Source: Sporosarcina koreensis (GTDB taxonomy: Bacteria; Bacillota; Bacilli; Bacillales_A; Planococcaceae). From it: a DNA stretch of 41,312 bases. Position numbers and translations under genes: made by a program. Below are positions 8,269-20,259 of this stretch, piece after piece; position 1 is the stretch's first letter, and each line of letters begins with the position of its first letter. The notes under the pieces are model-generated. The model had not been told where the DNA came from and made no database searches. It worked only from the letters and a program-made list of their open reading frames with translations. Location: NCBI RefSeq assembly GCF_001531445.1, contig NZ_LQYA01000039.1:1-41312 (forward strand), written 5' to 3'.

Positions 8269-8329
8269 TAATATTGTAAGCGGCAGTAACGAGTTCGGCC
8301 GGCTCTTACTCCGCGAGCAACAAAAAAAC

Positions 8330-8372
8330 GGTTCACAAGGACGTGAACCAACCAAACACTCAAGGAGGAAAC
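8330..8372 (+). promoter_or_regulatory. CsrA-binding region in the hag leader (hairpin plus SD site)
   Basis: Site BS2-like: stem GGTTCAC/GTGAACC (8330-8336 and 8343-8349) presents AAGGAC in the loop; ACAAGGACGT fits the CsrA consensus ACARGGAUGU with one change. Site BS1-like: CAAGGAGGAAAC (8361-8372) overlaps the ribosome-binding site of hag. This two-site layout is that known for B. subtilis hag, where CsrA occupies both sites and blocks ribosomes until FliW removes it. Assignment rests on the motifs and the adjacent fliW-csrA genes. Confidence 0.75.
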
Positions 8373-8376
8373 AAAA

Positions 8377-9255
8377 ATGAGAATTAACCACAATATCGCG
8401 GCTCTTAACACACACCGCCAACTAGGTGCTAACAACACTAACGCATCTAAAAACTTAGAAAAACTATCTTCAGGTCTTAAAATCAACCGTGCAGGAGACG
8501 ACGCAGCAGGTCTTGCAATCTCCGAAAAAATGCGTGGTCAAATCCGTGGTTTGGATATGGCTCAAAAGAACTCTCAAGATGGTATCTCTTTGATCCAAAC
8601 AGCTGAAGGTGCATTGAATGAAACACATGCAATTCTTCAACGTATGCGTGAGTTAGCAGTGCAATCAGCAAACGACACTAATACTGATGATGACCGTGCT
8701 GAACTACAAAAAGAAGTAAATCAATTAACTTCAGAAATTACTCGTATTTCTACGGATACTGAATTCAATACAAAGAAATTGATTAATGGCGATGCTAATG
8801 GAGTAGCGGTGGGAAGTGGGGCAGCTACAGGTGAATCATTGACATTCCATATCGGTGCAAATGAAAATCAAACACTTACACTTGATATTGCAGATATGGG
8901 TGCGGTAGCGCTTGGAGTTGCAACAGCAGGTGCAAGTGGAGCTGCGGATACAGCTATTGATATTTCGACTCAATCTGCAGCAGAAACTGCAATTACAACT
9001 ATCCAAACTGCAATCAATACTGTATCAGCGGAACGGTCTAAACTTGGTGCTACGCAAAACCGCTTAGAGCACACAATCAACAACCTCGGAACTTCTTCCG
9101 AAAACCTAACAGCTGCGGAATCACGTATCCGTGACGTCGATATGGCGAAAGAAATGATGGAGTTCACAAAGAATAACATCTTGACTCAAGCAGCACAAGC
9201 TATGCTAGCTCAAGCAAATCAACAACCACAAGGCGTGCTTCAACTTCTACGCTAA
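8377..9255 (+). CDS. hag: Flagellin
   Basis: The filament protein, 292 aa. The N-terminal D0/D1 region (MRINHNIAALNTHRQLG and KLSSGLKINRAGDDAAGLAI) and the C-terminal region (NNILTQAAQAMLAQANQQPQ followed by GVLQLLR) are textbook flagellin. The middle is short and rich in Ala, Thr and Ser, leaving a small surface domain where O-linked sugars could be attached. A Maf-type transferase and pseudaminic acid genes lie immediately downstream, so glycosylation is likely. It has a strong AAGGAGG site, a sigma-D-type promoter and a CsrA-controlled leader. Confidence 0.97.
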   Translation: MRINHNIAALNTHRQLGANNTNASKNLEKLSSGLKINRAGDDAAGLAISEKMRGQIRGLDMAQKNSQDGISLIQTAEGALNETHAILQRMRELAVQSANDTNTDDDRAELQKEVNQLTSEITRISTDTEFNTKKLINGDANGVAVGSGAATGESLTFHIGANENQTLTLDIADMGAVALGVATAGASGAADTAIDISTQSAAETAITTIQTAINTVSAERSKLGATQNRLEHTINNLGTSSENLTAAESRIRDVDMAKEMMEFTKNNILTQAAQAMLAQANQQPQGVLQLLR

Positions 9256-9265
9256 TATGGTTAAC

Positions 9266-9297
9266 AAAACGCGGTCCGATTTCTGGCCGCGTTTTTA
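9266..9297 (+). terminator. Terminator of hag
   Basis: Stem AAAACGCGG/CCGCGTTTT with a 12-nt loop and a T-rich tail, 10 nt after the hag stop codon. Confidence 0.85.
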
Positions 9298-9771
9298 TAT
9301 ATTCATTAATAATAGTTGTTTAGTGGTTAAATAATCATCCCGCTTTCGATTAAATACAATAAAGTTATCAATATTGATTATTAATTCCTCGTAGTTCTTA
9401 ATTTATTCAATTTATATACCACAAGCTAATAAGATTTTCATAAACTCTCCGCAGTAATCAGGTTCTATGTATAAAGACAAAGAATCGAAGCAATAATTAC
9501 CTCTATCAGAATGCTAACTGTACCAATTGGGAAAATAGTAGTTCTTCATTTATTATAATAGAACAAACATTCTTGCAGGCTGTTCGGAGCAACAATATTG
9601 ATTCCGCATTTCTTATTCAGCGTGCAAAAAAATAAAATCTGTATAAAACAAAAATAGCTTCATTTCCTATTGAAAGTCACATTCTTCCACTATAAAATTC
9701 TATTCTATAGCCGATATAAATAGTGCAGGTGTGTTACGATTTATATAAAATAAACAACTGGAGGGTTCTCC
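9298..9771. other. AT-rich intergenic stretch at the left edge of the glycosylation island
   Basis: About 470 bp that is clearly more AT-rich than the flagellar genes before it. It holds no recognisable gene. A frame open roughly from 9450 to the stop at 9633 has no start codon or ribosome site and no family resemblance I can name; it could be a remnant or chance. The right end carries a sigma-D-like -10 box (see next entry). Confidence 0.6.
9692..9717 (+). promoter_or_regulatory. Candidate sigma-D promoter of the glycosylation operon
   Basis: GCCGATAT at 9710-9717 is an exact match to the sigma-D -10 consensus. At the normal 15-nt spacing the -35 would be TATA; a TAAA occurs at 13-nt spacing. 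It lies about 55 bp before the first island gene. If real, it would couple glycosylation to flagellin expression. Confidence 0.5.
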
Positions 9772-10357
9772 ATGCAACTGATTTTTCAAGATCAAATAAA
9801 GGAACTTGATAGCCCAAATGCAAATAGGATTATTGAACAAATAAATGAAATGTTAGGAAAAAAATATTATTTCAGTCATTTTGTCGCTGACGGAATTGAA
9901 GTGTATGAAAACCATGAAAAATATTTGAATGAACATGCAAATCATCTCGAAAAACTTGAAATCATCGGGAAAACAGTTAAACAATTTGTTAATGATATTC
10001 TTTTGTCCACTGAAGAATATTTAGAGCGAGCTACACCCGAGCTAACCCAATTAGGAGAAGCATTTTATGATCATCCGAGCGAGGAAGAATGGTCCAAACT
10101 AGATCAGTTGTTAGAGGGTCTACAATGGTTGGATGAAATGCTTATGGCAATTGGGAAGAGCGGAGAAGTGCCGACAAATTGGTCTAACTACATAACAGCA
10201 GCACAGACAATGCAAAATGAAATTCATAACTTTGCTGAATCGATGGAGAATGAGGACAACATTTTAATTGGAGATATTATACAATATGAGATTCTTCCGA
10301 TTTTCGAAGAATTCAAGAATGAAATTAAGTGGACAATGGATAACGAGGGTACGCGTC

Positions 10358-10371
<14 letters not shown>
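9772..10371 (+). CDS. Hypothetical acidic helical protein preceding Maf
   Basis: A 199-aa protein with no family I can name. It is rich in Glu, Leu, Ile and Asn, predicted mostly alpha-helical, without signal peptide, membrane segment or cysteine motif. GGAGGG lies about 8 nt before the ATG. Its end overlaps the Maf/DUF115 start by 14 nt in another frame, so the two proteins are probably made together. As first gene of the island and coupled to the flagellin glycosyltransferase it may be an accessory or chaperone-like partner of Maf or flagellin; that is inference from position only. Confidence 0.8.
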
Positions 10372-13164
<2,793 letters not shown>

Positions 13165-13194
13165 TATAAATAAATTTAAAGGAGTTATATGACC

Positions 13195-14958
13195 ATGAAT
13201 AAGGTTAAGATTATTGCAGAAATTGCTAATGCTCATCAGGGTGATTTCAAACAGTTGATAGAGCTGATTGAAAAGTCTAAGTCTACTGGAGCAGATGCGA
13301 TAAAGTTTCAATGGTTTAAGTATGATTCATTGTCGACTCCAGATTATGAATGGCATGAAATATATAAAACCCTTTTTTTTAATGAAGGGCAATGGATAGA
13401 AGTTTTAAAGTACTGTAAAGAACTGGATATAGAAGTTTGGGTTGATGTCTTTGATGAATGGGGTATTGAGATGGCAAGAAAAATGCAATCTCTTTACCAT
13501 GGGATTAAGCTTCCATCAACGATTATACAATCCAAGGCAATATTGGAATCGATTTTGTCGATAAAAAAACCATTATTAATTGGAATAGGTGGTTGGAATA
13601 ACGAGGAATTGGAAGGTTTATTTTTAAAGATTAAGGACTATGAAGAAGAAGTGATATACTTACATGGATTCCAGGGTTATCCAACTAAAACAGAAGACTC
13701 CAATATAATAAGAATTACTGAAATGAAAAATAAGTACAATCTACGTGTTGGATATGCAGATCATGAGGACGCATCTAAACAAACGGCTATTAATATTCCT
13801 GTATATGCGTATTTTGCTGGTGCAGAGGTTATAGAGAAGCATATTACACTTGATAGATCCCTTAAAGGATATGATTACTATTCATCTCTTGAACCAGAAG
13901 AATTTAAAGAAATGGTTAAAGCAATAGAAGATGCTCAAATAATATCAGGTACTCTTGTTATTGGAGAAGCTGAAAGAAATTATTTAAGTGGAGCATTAAG
14001 GGCAGTTGCAAAAACGGATATAAAAAAGGGTCAATATGTTTCATTAGAGAATGTTACCTATAAAAGATGTAGTGACTCAGAAGCGCTTATGCCAAATGAA
14101 TTTGAAGAAAATATTGCGTATATAGCTAGCAAAGATATTAAAGCAAACGAACCGATTAACCCGAAATACATTAAGAAAGCTAAAATTACAATAGCCGTAG
14201 TGGGTAGACTTAAATCAACAAGATTACCTAAAAAAGCATTATTAAAGCTTAATGGGATAACTTCAATTGAAAGATGTATTATCAATTCATTAGCAGTACC
14301 CTATGTTGATGAGGTCCTAGTGGCCACATCGTTTTTAGAGGCAGATAAAGAACTAGAGAATGCAAATCTTAGTGGTAAGATAAAAGTTATTAAAGGTGAT
14401 CCGGAAAATGTACTTGATAGATTGCTAACTGTTGTGGAACAAACAGAAGCAGATATTATATTACGAGTAACCGCTGATTGTCCTCTAGTCTCCCCAGAAG
14501 CTGTAGAAATTCTAATAAAAGAACATATAAGTAGACAAGCAGAAGTGACATTAACAGATTTGAATCATGCTGTTGGTATTGCAGCTGATGTTTTTGATAG
14601 TAGAAGTCTAAAAAAATTGAAATCACAAGATAATGAATTTAAGTATACTGAATATTTATCTTTTTATTTCAAAAACAATCCTGACTTATTTAATTTAGAA
14701 ATTGTGTCATTGCCAAAAAAATTCCGATATCCTAACTGGCGTTTAACTTTAGATGAACCACAGGACTACAAATTATTTCAAACAATTTATGAGGATTTAA
14801 ATGTTCAAGAAACCCCTGTCTTATTTGAGGATATTATTAAATATTTCGAAGGAAATCCTGAGATAGCAGAAATAAATGATAATATATTATTGAAGTGGAA
14901 AGCAGATCAGAAACTTATTGATGAAATAAATAAATCTACAAGAATTAAATTAATGTAG
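13195..14958 (+). CDS. NeuB-like synthase / SpsF-like cytidylyltransferase fusion
   Basis: A two-domain protein of about 587 aa. Residues 1-327 are a sialic-acid-synthase (NeuB/SpsE) TIM barrel plus a C-terminal antifreeze-like SAF domain: IIAEIANAHQGD, DAIKFQWFK, GYADHEDASK, EVIEKHITLD. Residues 330-587 are a nucleotidyltransferase of the SpsF/CMP-KDO synthetase type: AVVGRLKSTRLPKKALLKL, VLVATS, RVTADCPLVSPEAVE. No separate PseF gene is visible, so this half probably activates the nonulosonic acid with CTP. The NeuB half lacks some usual motifs (VDVFDE where canonical enzymes have FSTPFD, GIGGW for STGMA). Start 13195 has AAAGGAG 10 nt upstream; ATG 13189 is 4 nt from it and also possible. 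Confidence 0.85.
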   Translation: MNKVKIIAEIANAHQGDFKQLIELIEKSKSTGADAIKFQWFKYDSLSTPDYEWHEIYKTLFFNEGQWIEVLKYCKELDIEVWVDVFDEWGIEMARKMQSLYHGIKLPSTIIQSKAILESILSIKKPLLIGIGGWNNEELEGLFLKIKDYEEEVIYLHGFQGYPTKTEDSNIIRITEMKNKYNLRVGYADHEDASKQTAINIPVYAYFAGAEVIEKHITLDRSLKGYDYYSSLEPEEFKEMVKAIEDAQIISGTLVIGEAERNYLSGALRAVAKTDIKKGQYVSLENVTYKRCSDSEALMPNEFEENIAYIASKDIKANEPINPKYIKKAKITIAVVGRLKSTRLPKKALLKLNGITSIERCIINSLAVPYVDEVLVATSFLEADKELENANLSGKIKVIKGDPENVLDRLLTVVEQTEADIILRVTADCPLVSPEAVEILIKEHISRQAEVTLTDLNHAVGIAADVFDSRSLKKLKSQDNEFKYTEYLSFYFKNNPDLFNLEIVSLPKKFRYPNWRLTLDEPQDYKLFQTIYEDLNVQETPVLFEDIIKYFEGNPEIAEINDNILLKWKADQKLIDEINKSTRIKLM

Positions 14959-15027
14959 ATTTTAGAGTCATTTAAATCAAGGGTTTTTTACATGTTCAGA
15001 AAAAGAGAACTATTGGGAGATAAGAAA

Positions 15028-16107
15028 ATGAATGTGGTCATTCGGACAGATGCTTCTAATGAAATAGGAACAGGGCATGTCATGAGATGCTTAACTTTGG
15101 CAAAACAACTTAAACGTCACGGGGCAAAAGTGACGTTTGTTTGCCGCAGTTTTGAAGGCCATCTGCATTCTTATTTACGCGATCAGGATATGTCAGTGAA
15201 ATTAATACCCTATACTACAGGTGCGAATGAAGCTGATTTACAGTGGACGAAAGAAAACTGGATGCTTGATGCCGAACAAACAATTACAATAATAGAAGAA
15301 AGTAGCCAGAAAGTAGATTTACTTATTGTAGATCATTACGGTCTTGATAGATATTGGGAAAATAAACTTCGTCATTACACAAAATATATTATGGTCATCG
15401 ATGATTTAGCAGACCGTAAGCATGATTGCGATATTATTTTAGATAATACATTTGGGATAACTGAAGAAAAATATAGTGGCTTACTTACTTCACAAACAAT
15501 TGGTCTATATGGTGTTAAATATTGTTTATTGAGGGAACAATTTAAAAAGAATCAGAAGAGTTCTTTTAGATATGATTATCGATGTATAAAGGTTCATATG
15601 TTTTTTGGAGGCATAGACTTTAAGAATTATACAACAAAATATAGCAAGTTTATTTTGAAGAACTTTCAGAATGTAAAGATTATGGCAGTTGTAGGTAGTA
15701 CATTTGGATACCAGGATGATTTAAATGAATTGAAAAAAAAGTACAAAGAAAGATTTCAATGGGAGATGGCGGTAAAAGATATGGCGGCGCACATGAACAA
15801 GTGTGATATAGCTCTTGGGGCACCTGGAACTGCTACATGGGAAAGAGCATGTATCGGTTTGCCTTCTGCCTATTTTTCAGTTAATAAGAATCAGGTGCCT
15901 ATACTTGAGGAATTAGAAAAAAACAATTTCTGTATGTTTTTGGGAGAGGCTTCAAATACTTCTGAAAAAACATTTATTTTGGAATTCAATAAATTCATTT
16001 CTTCTGCCGAATTATTAAATACATTATTTATTAAAAATACTAAATGTATTGATGGAAAAGGAACAGAACGAATTGTTGAAGTACTAAGTAGATTAATTCA
16101 GAGGTGA
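15028..16107 (+). CDS. pseG: PseG, UDP-2,4-diacetamido-2,4,6-trideoxy-altropyranose hydrolase
   Basis: A 359-aa enzyme that removes UDP from the diacetamido-trideoxy-altrose intermediate before condensation by PseI. The N-terminus has the PseG signature IRTDASNEIGTGHVMRC with the catalytic His at about residue 17. The C-terminal part shows the GT-B nucleotide-binding fold with ALGAPGTATWERACIGLPSA. The ATG at 15028 has GGGAG about 9 nt upstream; an in-frame ATG at 14992 would add 12 residues before the conserved start. pseH follows after 6 nt. Confidence 0.93.
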   Translation: MNVVIRTDASNEIGTGHVMRCLTLAKQLKRHGAKVTFVCRSFEGHLHSYLRDQDMSVKLIPYTTGANEADLQWTKENWMLDAEQTITIIEESSQKVDLLIVDHYGLDRYWENKLRHYTKYIMVIDDLADRKHDCDIILDNTFGITEEKYSGLLTSQTIGLYGVKYCLLREQFKKNQKSSFRYDYRCIKVHMFFGGIDFKNYTTKYSKFILKNFQNVKIMAVVGSTFGYQDDLNELKKKYKERFQWEMAVKDMAAHMNKCDIALGAPGTATWERACIGLPSAYFSVNKNQVPILEELEKNNFCMFLGEASNTSEKTFILEFNKFISSAELLNTLFIKNTKCIDGKGTERIVEVLSRLIQR

Positions 16108-16113
16108 GGAAAC

Positions 16114-16656
16114 ATGAATCAATATTTGCGATATGCAAATACAAGTTTAGTGCCATATGGAGAAGAACACTATGAAAAGTCAGTGGAATGGTTAAATGAT
16201 CCAAATGTTTATAAATTATTTGGTATTACAAGAAGAATTACCAGGCAATCCCATGCGGAATGGGTTAAAAGTTTAAATAATACATATATGTGGGCGATTT
16301 ATGATGTTAAGCATTATAAGTATTGCGGAAATTTACTGCTTTTTTACAATCCGATACATCGTTCAGCATTTTTCCAAATTTATTTAGGTGACCCGCAATC
16401 ACGAGGAAAAGGTCTCGGAGAATCAGCTTTAATTGCGATGATTAATTATGCTTTTGAAAACCTGAACTTTCATAGGATATGGCTTCAAGTATTTCCAGAT
16501 AATAAGAAAGCCATCAGGCTATATGAAAAACTTGGGTTTATTTATGAAGGCATTGAAAGAGAATCGCATTATAGTGAAAAAAAGTTTAAGAACCAATTAA
16601 GGTATTCTATTTTGAAAAGTGAATGGAATTTCGGAAATGAGATGATAAAAGGATGA
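16114..16656 (+). CDS. pseH: PseH, amino-sugar N-acetyltransferase
   Basis: A 180-aa GNAT enzyme that acetylates the 4-amino group of UDP-4-amino-4,6-dideoxy-N-acetyl-altrosamine, the product of PseC. The acetyl-CoA loop is seen in YLGDPQSRGKGLGESAL (about residues 91-107) and the C-terminal signature in AIRLYEKLGFIYEGIERESH. GTGAGG lies about 7 nt before the ATG. The stop overlaps the start of the WbqC-like gene by 4 nt. Confidence 0.9.
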   Translation: MNQYLRYANTSLVPYGEEHYEKSVEWLNDPNVYKLFGITRRITRQSHAEWVKSLNNTYMWAIYDVKHYKYCGNLLLFYNPIHRSAFFQIYLGDPQSRGKGLGESALIAMINYAFENLNFHRIWLQVFPDNKKAIRLYEKLGFIYEGIERESHYSEKKFKNQLRYSILKSEWNFGNEMIKG

Positions 16657-17339
16657 AGTGTGCAATTATGCAACCAACATATTTACCATGGATTGGTTAC
16701 TTCCATATGATGGCGCAAGTGGAGACTTTTGTCTTTTTGGACGATGTGCAATTTTCCAAACGTTCTTGGCAACAACGAAATAAAATTGATTACGAAGGTA
16801 AAGAAAAATGGGTGACTATACCAACGATTACTAAAGGATTACGGCATCAAAAAATTCTAGATGTTAGAATAGATAATACAGTAGATTGGCAGAGTCAACA
16901 TTCTCAACTTATAAAACATGCTTATTCTAAAAAACCATTTTACAATGATTTGGAAGGAATTCTTGAACTCTATAAACAGGAATGCATATTACTTTCAGAT
17001 TTTACAACCTCTCTCATAGTGTTCATTGCTAAAGAGTTAGATATAGTAACTGACTTACTTAAAAGTAGCGATATCCCTGTCACCGGGATAAAATCCAGCT
17101 ATTTATTTAATATATGTGAATACTTGGGAGCTTCAAGCTATCTAAGTGCCTCGGGTTCAAAAGAATATATAGAAGCCGAAAGTGTTTTTGAAAAATCGAA
17201 TGTTAGGGTTAACTATCATCAGGGTGACCCTTATATATATCCTCATCATAGCGAAAAACCTTTTATTCCTTACTTATCCATTATAGATTATATTGCAAAT
17301 CGTGGATTTGATAATTTTAAAAAAGAGATTTTATTATGA
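16653..17339 (+). CDS. WbqC-like family protein
   Basis: A 228-aa WbqC-family protein. The family is common in O-antigen, capsule and flagellin glycan clusters and its biochemical role is not settled. The family start MKCAIMQPTYLPWIGYFHMM and the segment FLDDVQFSKRSWQQRNKI are clear, as is SYLSASGSKEYIE near the C-terminus. ATGA overlap with pseH indicates coupled translation. It probably takes part in sugar modification or transfer, but no reaction can be assigned. Confidence 0.87.
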   Translation: MKCAIMQPTYLPWIGYFHMMAQVETFVFLDDVQFSKRSWQQRNKIDYEGKEKWVTIPTITKGLRHQKILDVRIDNTVDWQSQHSQLIKHAYSKKPFYNDLEGILELYKQECILLSDFTTSLIVFIAKELDIVTDLLKSSDIPVTGIKSSYLFNICEYLGASSYLSASGSKEYIEAESVFEKSNVRVNYHQGDPYIYPHHSEKPFIPYLSIIDYIANRGFDNFKKEILL

Positions 17340-18023
17340 AGGCCCAATATTTGACTGATTCCTACATTGGTTGTAATGAAGTACAATAATAAGAAAATAT
17401 TCGCTTATCCACTACCCATATATGAACATCGAAATAAATTAATTTTGATGTAATTGTATATATCACAATTACGAAAATCAGTTAGATGCGAATAAATTAA
17501 ATCATTTACTTAACGAAATTTCAGTGGTAATTCATTACAGTGAAGGGGAAATGTGGATTAAATTGAATGGAATTTGCAAAGGTCAGTGAATTAAACAAAA
17601 GTAGTTTATTAATGGTGTTTTTTGCAATGAAACAATACAGAGTATTGCAATTGTAATTACATAATTTTGCAACTTGACATAGAGCCTCTGCGGGCATGAG
17701 TACCAACAAAAGAAACTATTATATCAAGGGTTGGCTTTGCCTACGCAAGGCTATCATGCCCACCACTCCATGTAAAGTTGCAACGCCAACGCCAAGTTTG
17801 GCTGCAATTCTCTGCACTTTTATTTTGCAAAACACAAATGGATAATAATGTTATTGGTGATAATCATAGACAAATGTCATTTGAACAGAAAGAGTTTTGA
17901 GTTTTTGAAATTCGGGAAACTGAATAAGGATTCTATGAAAGTGTTAGCATTTGACGTTTTAGGAAGAGATATTATGTTAATTGATTGTGAAAGTTAAGAA
18001 CAAGAAGAAAGCGAGCAAAATAA
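17340..18023. other. Gene-free scar inside the island with decayed fragments
   Basis: About 680 AT-rich bp splitting the pse genes in two. No intact gene is seen. Short open stretches look like decayed coding sequence: on the plus strand, one of about 36 codons ending at the stop near 17590, and another ending at 17998 (reading VLAFDVLGRDIMLIDCES). I cannot assign either. On the minus strand lies a helix-turn-helix fragment typical of serine recombinases (separate entry). The stretch looks like the footprint of a lost insertion. Confidence 0.6.
17740..17815 (-). pseudogene. Serine-recombinase (resolvase) HTH remnant
   Basis: Read on the minus strand this stretch gives KVQRIAAKLGVGVATLHGVV, which resembles the C-terminal helix-turn-helix of Tn3-type resolvases and DNA invertases. 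It is too short and lacks the catalytic serine domain, so only a trace remains. The match is by eye over about 20 residues. Confidence 0.45.
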
Positions 18024-19076
18024 ATGTCTATCATAAAAATTGAGGGAGCAATGATTGGAATAGGTCAAAGACCTTTTATCATTGCAGAAATGTCAGGAAA
18101 TCATAATCAATCACTGGAACGTGCCTTGGAAATCGTTGAAGCTGCTGCAAAATCGGGAGCTCATGCTCTTAAAATTCAAACTTATACCGCAAATACGATG
18201 ACGTTGAATGTGAAAGGCAAGGGTTTTGTAATTGAAGACGAGGGGAATTTATGGAAAGGAAGGCACTTATACGACTTGTATAAAGAAGCCTACACACCAT
18301 GGGAATGGCATAAGCCAATTTTTGACCGTGCACGTGAACTCGGGATGATTCCTTTCAGTACGCCATTTGATGAAACAGCTGTTGATTTTTTAGAAGAGTT
18401 GGATGTCCAGCTTTATAAGATTGCTTCATTTGAAAATAATGATATTCCTTTGATCAAAAAAGTGGCGGCGACAGGTAAGCCGATGATTATATCAACGGGG
18501 ATGGCGACAGTTGCAGAGTTGGATGAAACGGTACGTACCGCTCGTGAAGCAGGGTGTAATGAAATAATCTTGCTCAAATGTACAAGCACTTATCCTGCTA
18601 CAGCCGACAACACGAATATCTCTACAATTCCACATATGCGTGAATTATTTAATGTGCAAGTCGGATTGTCTGATCATACGATGGGGACAGGTGTTGCTGT
18701 CGCAAGTATCGCATTAGGCGCGACAGTTATTGAGAAACATTTTACACTGTCACGTGCGGATGGCGGTGTGGATTCGGCGTTTTCAATAGAGCCACATGAA
18801 ATGTCGGCACTTGTAGAAGAAACAGAACGTGCATGGCAGGCAATGGGCAAAGTAACGTATGGACCAACGGAAAAAGAAAAAGCTTCGTTGAAGTTTAGGA
18901 GATCAATCTATGTGGCGAAGGATATTGAAGTAGGAGAAGCTTTTACAAAGGAAAATATTAAGGTGATACGACCAGGGTATGGACTTGAACCTAAATATTA
19001 CGAGCAAGTACTAAAAATGAAATCGAATAAGAAGTTAACAGCAGGCACACCACTTTGTTGGGAGTTGTTAAGTTAA
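18024..19076 (+). CDS. pseI: PseI, pseudaminic acid synthase
   Basis: A 350-aa condensing enzyme that joins 2,4-diacetamido-2,4,6-trideoxy-altrose with phosphoenolpyruvate to give pseudaminic acid. All NeuB-family motifs are canonical: FIIAEMSGNHNQSLERALEI, LKIQTYTANT, IPFSTPFDETAVDFLEEL, MIISTGMATVAELDE, LLKCTSTYPA, VGLSDHTMGTGVAVAS and VIEKHFTLSRADGGVDSAFS. An SAF domain closes the protein (about residues 290-350). The ribosome site is weak (AAAGCGAG). pseC starts 1 nt after the stop. Confidence 0.93.
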   Translation: MSIIKIEGAMIGIGQRPFIIAEMSGNHNQSLERALEIVEAAAKSGAHALKIQTYTANTMTLNVKGKGFVIEDEGNLWKGRHLYDLYKEAYTPWEWHKPIFDRARELGMIPFSTPFDETAVDFLEELDVQLYKIASFENNDIPLIKKVAATGKPMIISTGMATVAELDETVRTAREAGCNEIILLKCTSTYPATADNTNISTIPHMRELFNVQVGLSDHTMGTGVAVASIALGATVIEKHFTLSRADGGVDSAFSIEPHEMSALVEETERAWQAMGKVTYGPTEKEKASLKFRRSIYVAKDIEVGEAFTKENIKVIRPGYGLEPKYYEQVLKMKSNKKLTAGTPLCWELLS

Positions 19077-19077
19077 T

Positions 19078-20229
19078 ATGAAAAAAAGGGATAGTTTCTT
19101 ATCTTATGGCAAACAACAATTAGATGAGGATGACATTGCGGCGGTCGTGGAAACATTGCGGTCGCCTTTTTTAACACAAGGACCAAAAGTGGAGGAATTC
19201 GAAAAGGCGGTTGCCAATTATGTGGGAGTGAAATATGCAGTTGCTTTTGCAAATGGGACGGCTGCGCTACATGCTGCTTGTTATGTTGCTGGAATTGGTG
19301 TTGGCGATGAAGTGATTACAACACCAATTACGTTTGCGGCTACCTCGAATGCGGTATTATATTGTGGTGGAACGCCTGTTTTTGCGGATATAGATGAAAA
19401 TACATACAATATTGATCCATTGGAAATAGAGGGAAAAATAACAACGAAAACGAAAGTGATCATGCCAGTGGATTTTTCAGGGCAACCTGTTGATATCGAT
19501 TCTCTTATGGATATTGCTAAGCGTCATAATTTAATAGTGATTGAAGACGGTGCCCACTCTTTAGGTGCTAGTTATAAAGGGAGCAAGGTAGGCTCGCAGG
19601 CAGACATGACAATGTTTAGTTTTCATCCAGTTAAGCCGATTACGACAGGTGAAGGTGGCATCATTACGACTAATTCGGAAGCGTTTTATGAAAAACTAAA
19701 ATTATTCCGTAGCCATGGTATTGGAAAGACACCCTATGCTATCGAACAGGGCGACTGGTACTATGAAATGACTGAACTTGGATTTAATTATCGTATGTGT
19801 GATATGCAAGCAGCACTTGGTGTATCTCAGATGTGTAAGATTGATGGATTTATTGAACGTCGCCGTGAGATTGCGGCATTATACAATAAGAAGTTAGCAG
19901 CGATTCCAGGGATTGTTTTGCCGGAACAAATGGAAAAAGCAGAATCAGGTTGGCATTTATATATGATTCAATTGGATAGCCAGGTGCTGCATAAGCCGCG
20001 CAAGGAGATTTTTAATGAAATGCGTGAGCAGAATATTGGTGTCCATGTTCATTACATACCTGTGTATTGGCAACCTTATTATAAGGAATTAGGTTATGAG
20101 AAAGGGCTTTGTCCAATCGCGGAGAAATGGTATGAGCAGGCATTGACTTTACCGATTTATCCGGGGATGACGGATGAGGATGTCGGGGATGTTGTTTTAG
20201 CGTTAAAGAAAGTGCTTGATATACTATGA
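19078..20229 (+). CDS. pseC: PseC, UDP-4-amino-4,6-dideoxy-altrosamine transaminase
   Basis: A 383-aa PLP-dependent aminotransferase of the DegT/DnrJ/EryC1 family, second enzyme of the pseudaminic pathway; it aminates the PseB product at C4. The internal aldimine lysine is K186 in FSFHPVKPITTGEGG. Other family motifs are AFANGTAALHAA (57-68), VIEDGAHSLGA (154-164) and GFNYRMCDMQAALG. It starts 1 nt after the pseI stop, so the two are a tight pair. Confidence 0.94.
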   Translation: MKKRDSFLSYGKQQLDEDDIAAVVETLRSPFLTQGPKVEEFEKAVANYVGVKYAVAFANGTAALHAACYVAGIGVGDEVITTPITFAATSNAVLYCGGTPVFADIDENTYNIDPLEIEGKITTKTKVIMPVDFSGQPVDIDSLMDIAKRHNLIVIEDGAHSLGASYKGSKVGSQADMTMFSFHPVKPITTGEGGIITTNSEAFYEKLKLFRSHGIGKTPYAIEQGDWYYEMTELGFNYRMCDMQAALGVSQMCKIDGFIERRREIAALYNKKLAAIPGIVLPEQMEKAESGWHLYMIQLDSQVLHKPRKEIFNEMREQNIGVHVHYIPVYWQPYYKELGYEKGLCPIAEKWYEQALTLPIYPGMTDEDVGDVVLALKKVLDIL

Positions 20230-20259
20230 GAAATTAAGAATGTCGTGGAGTGATATATA

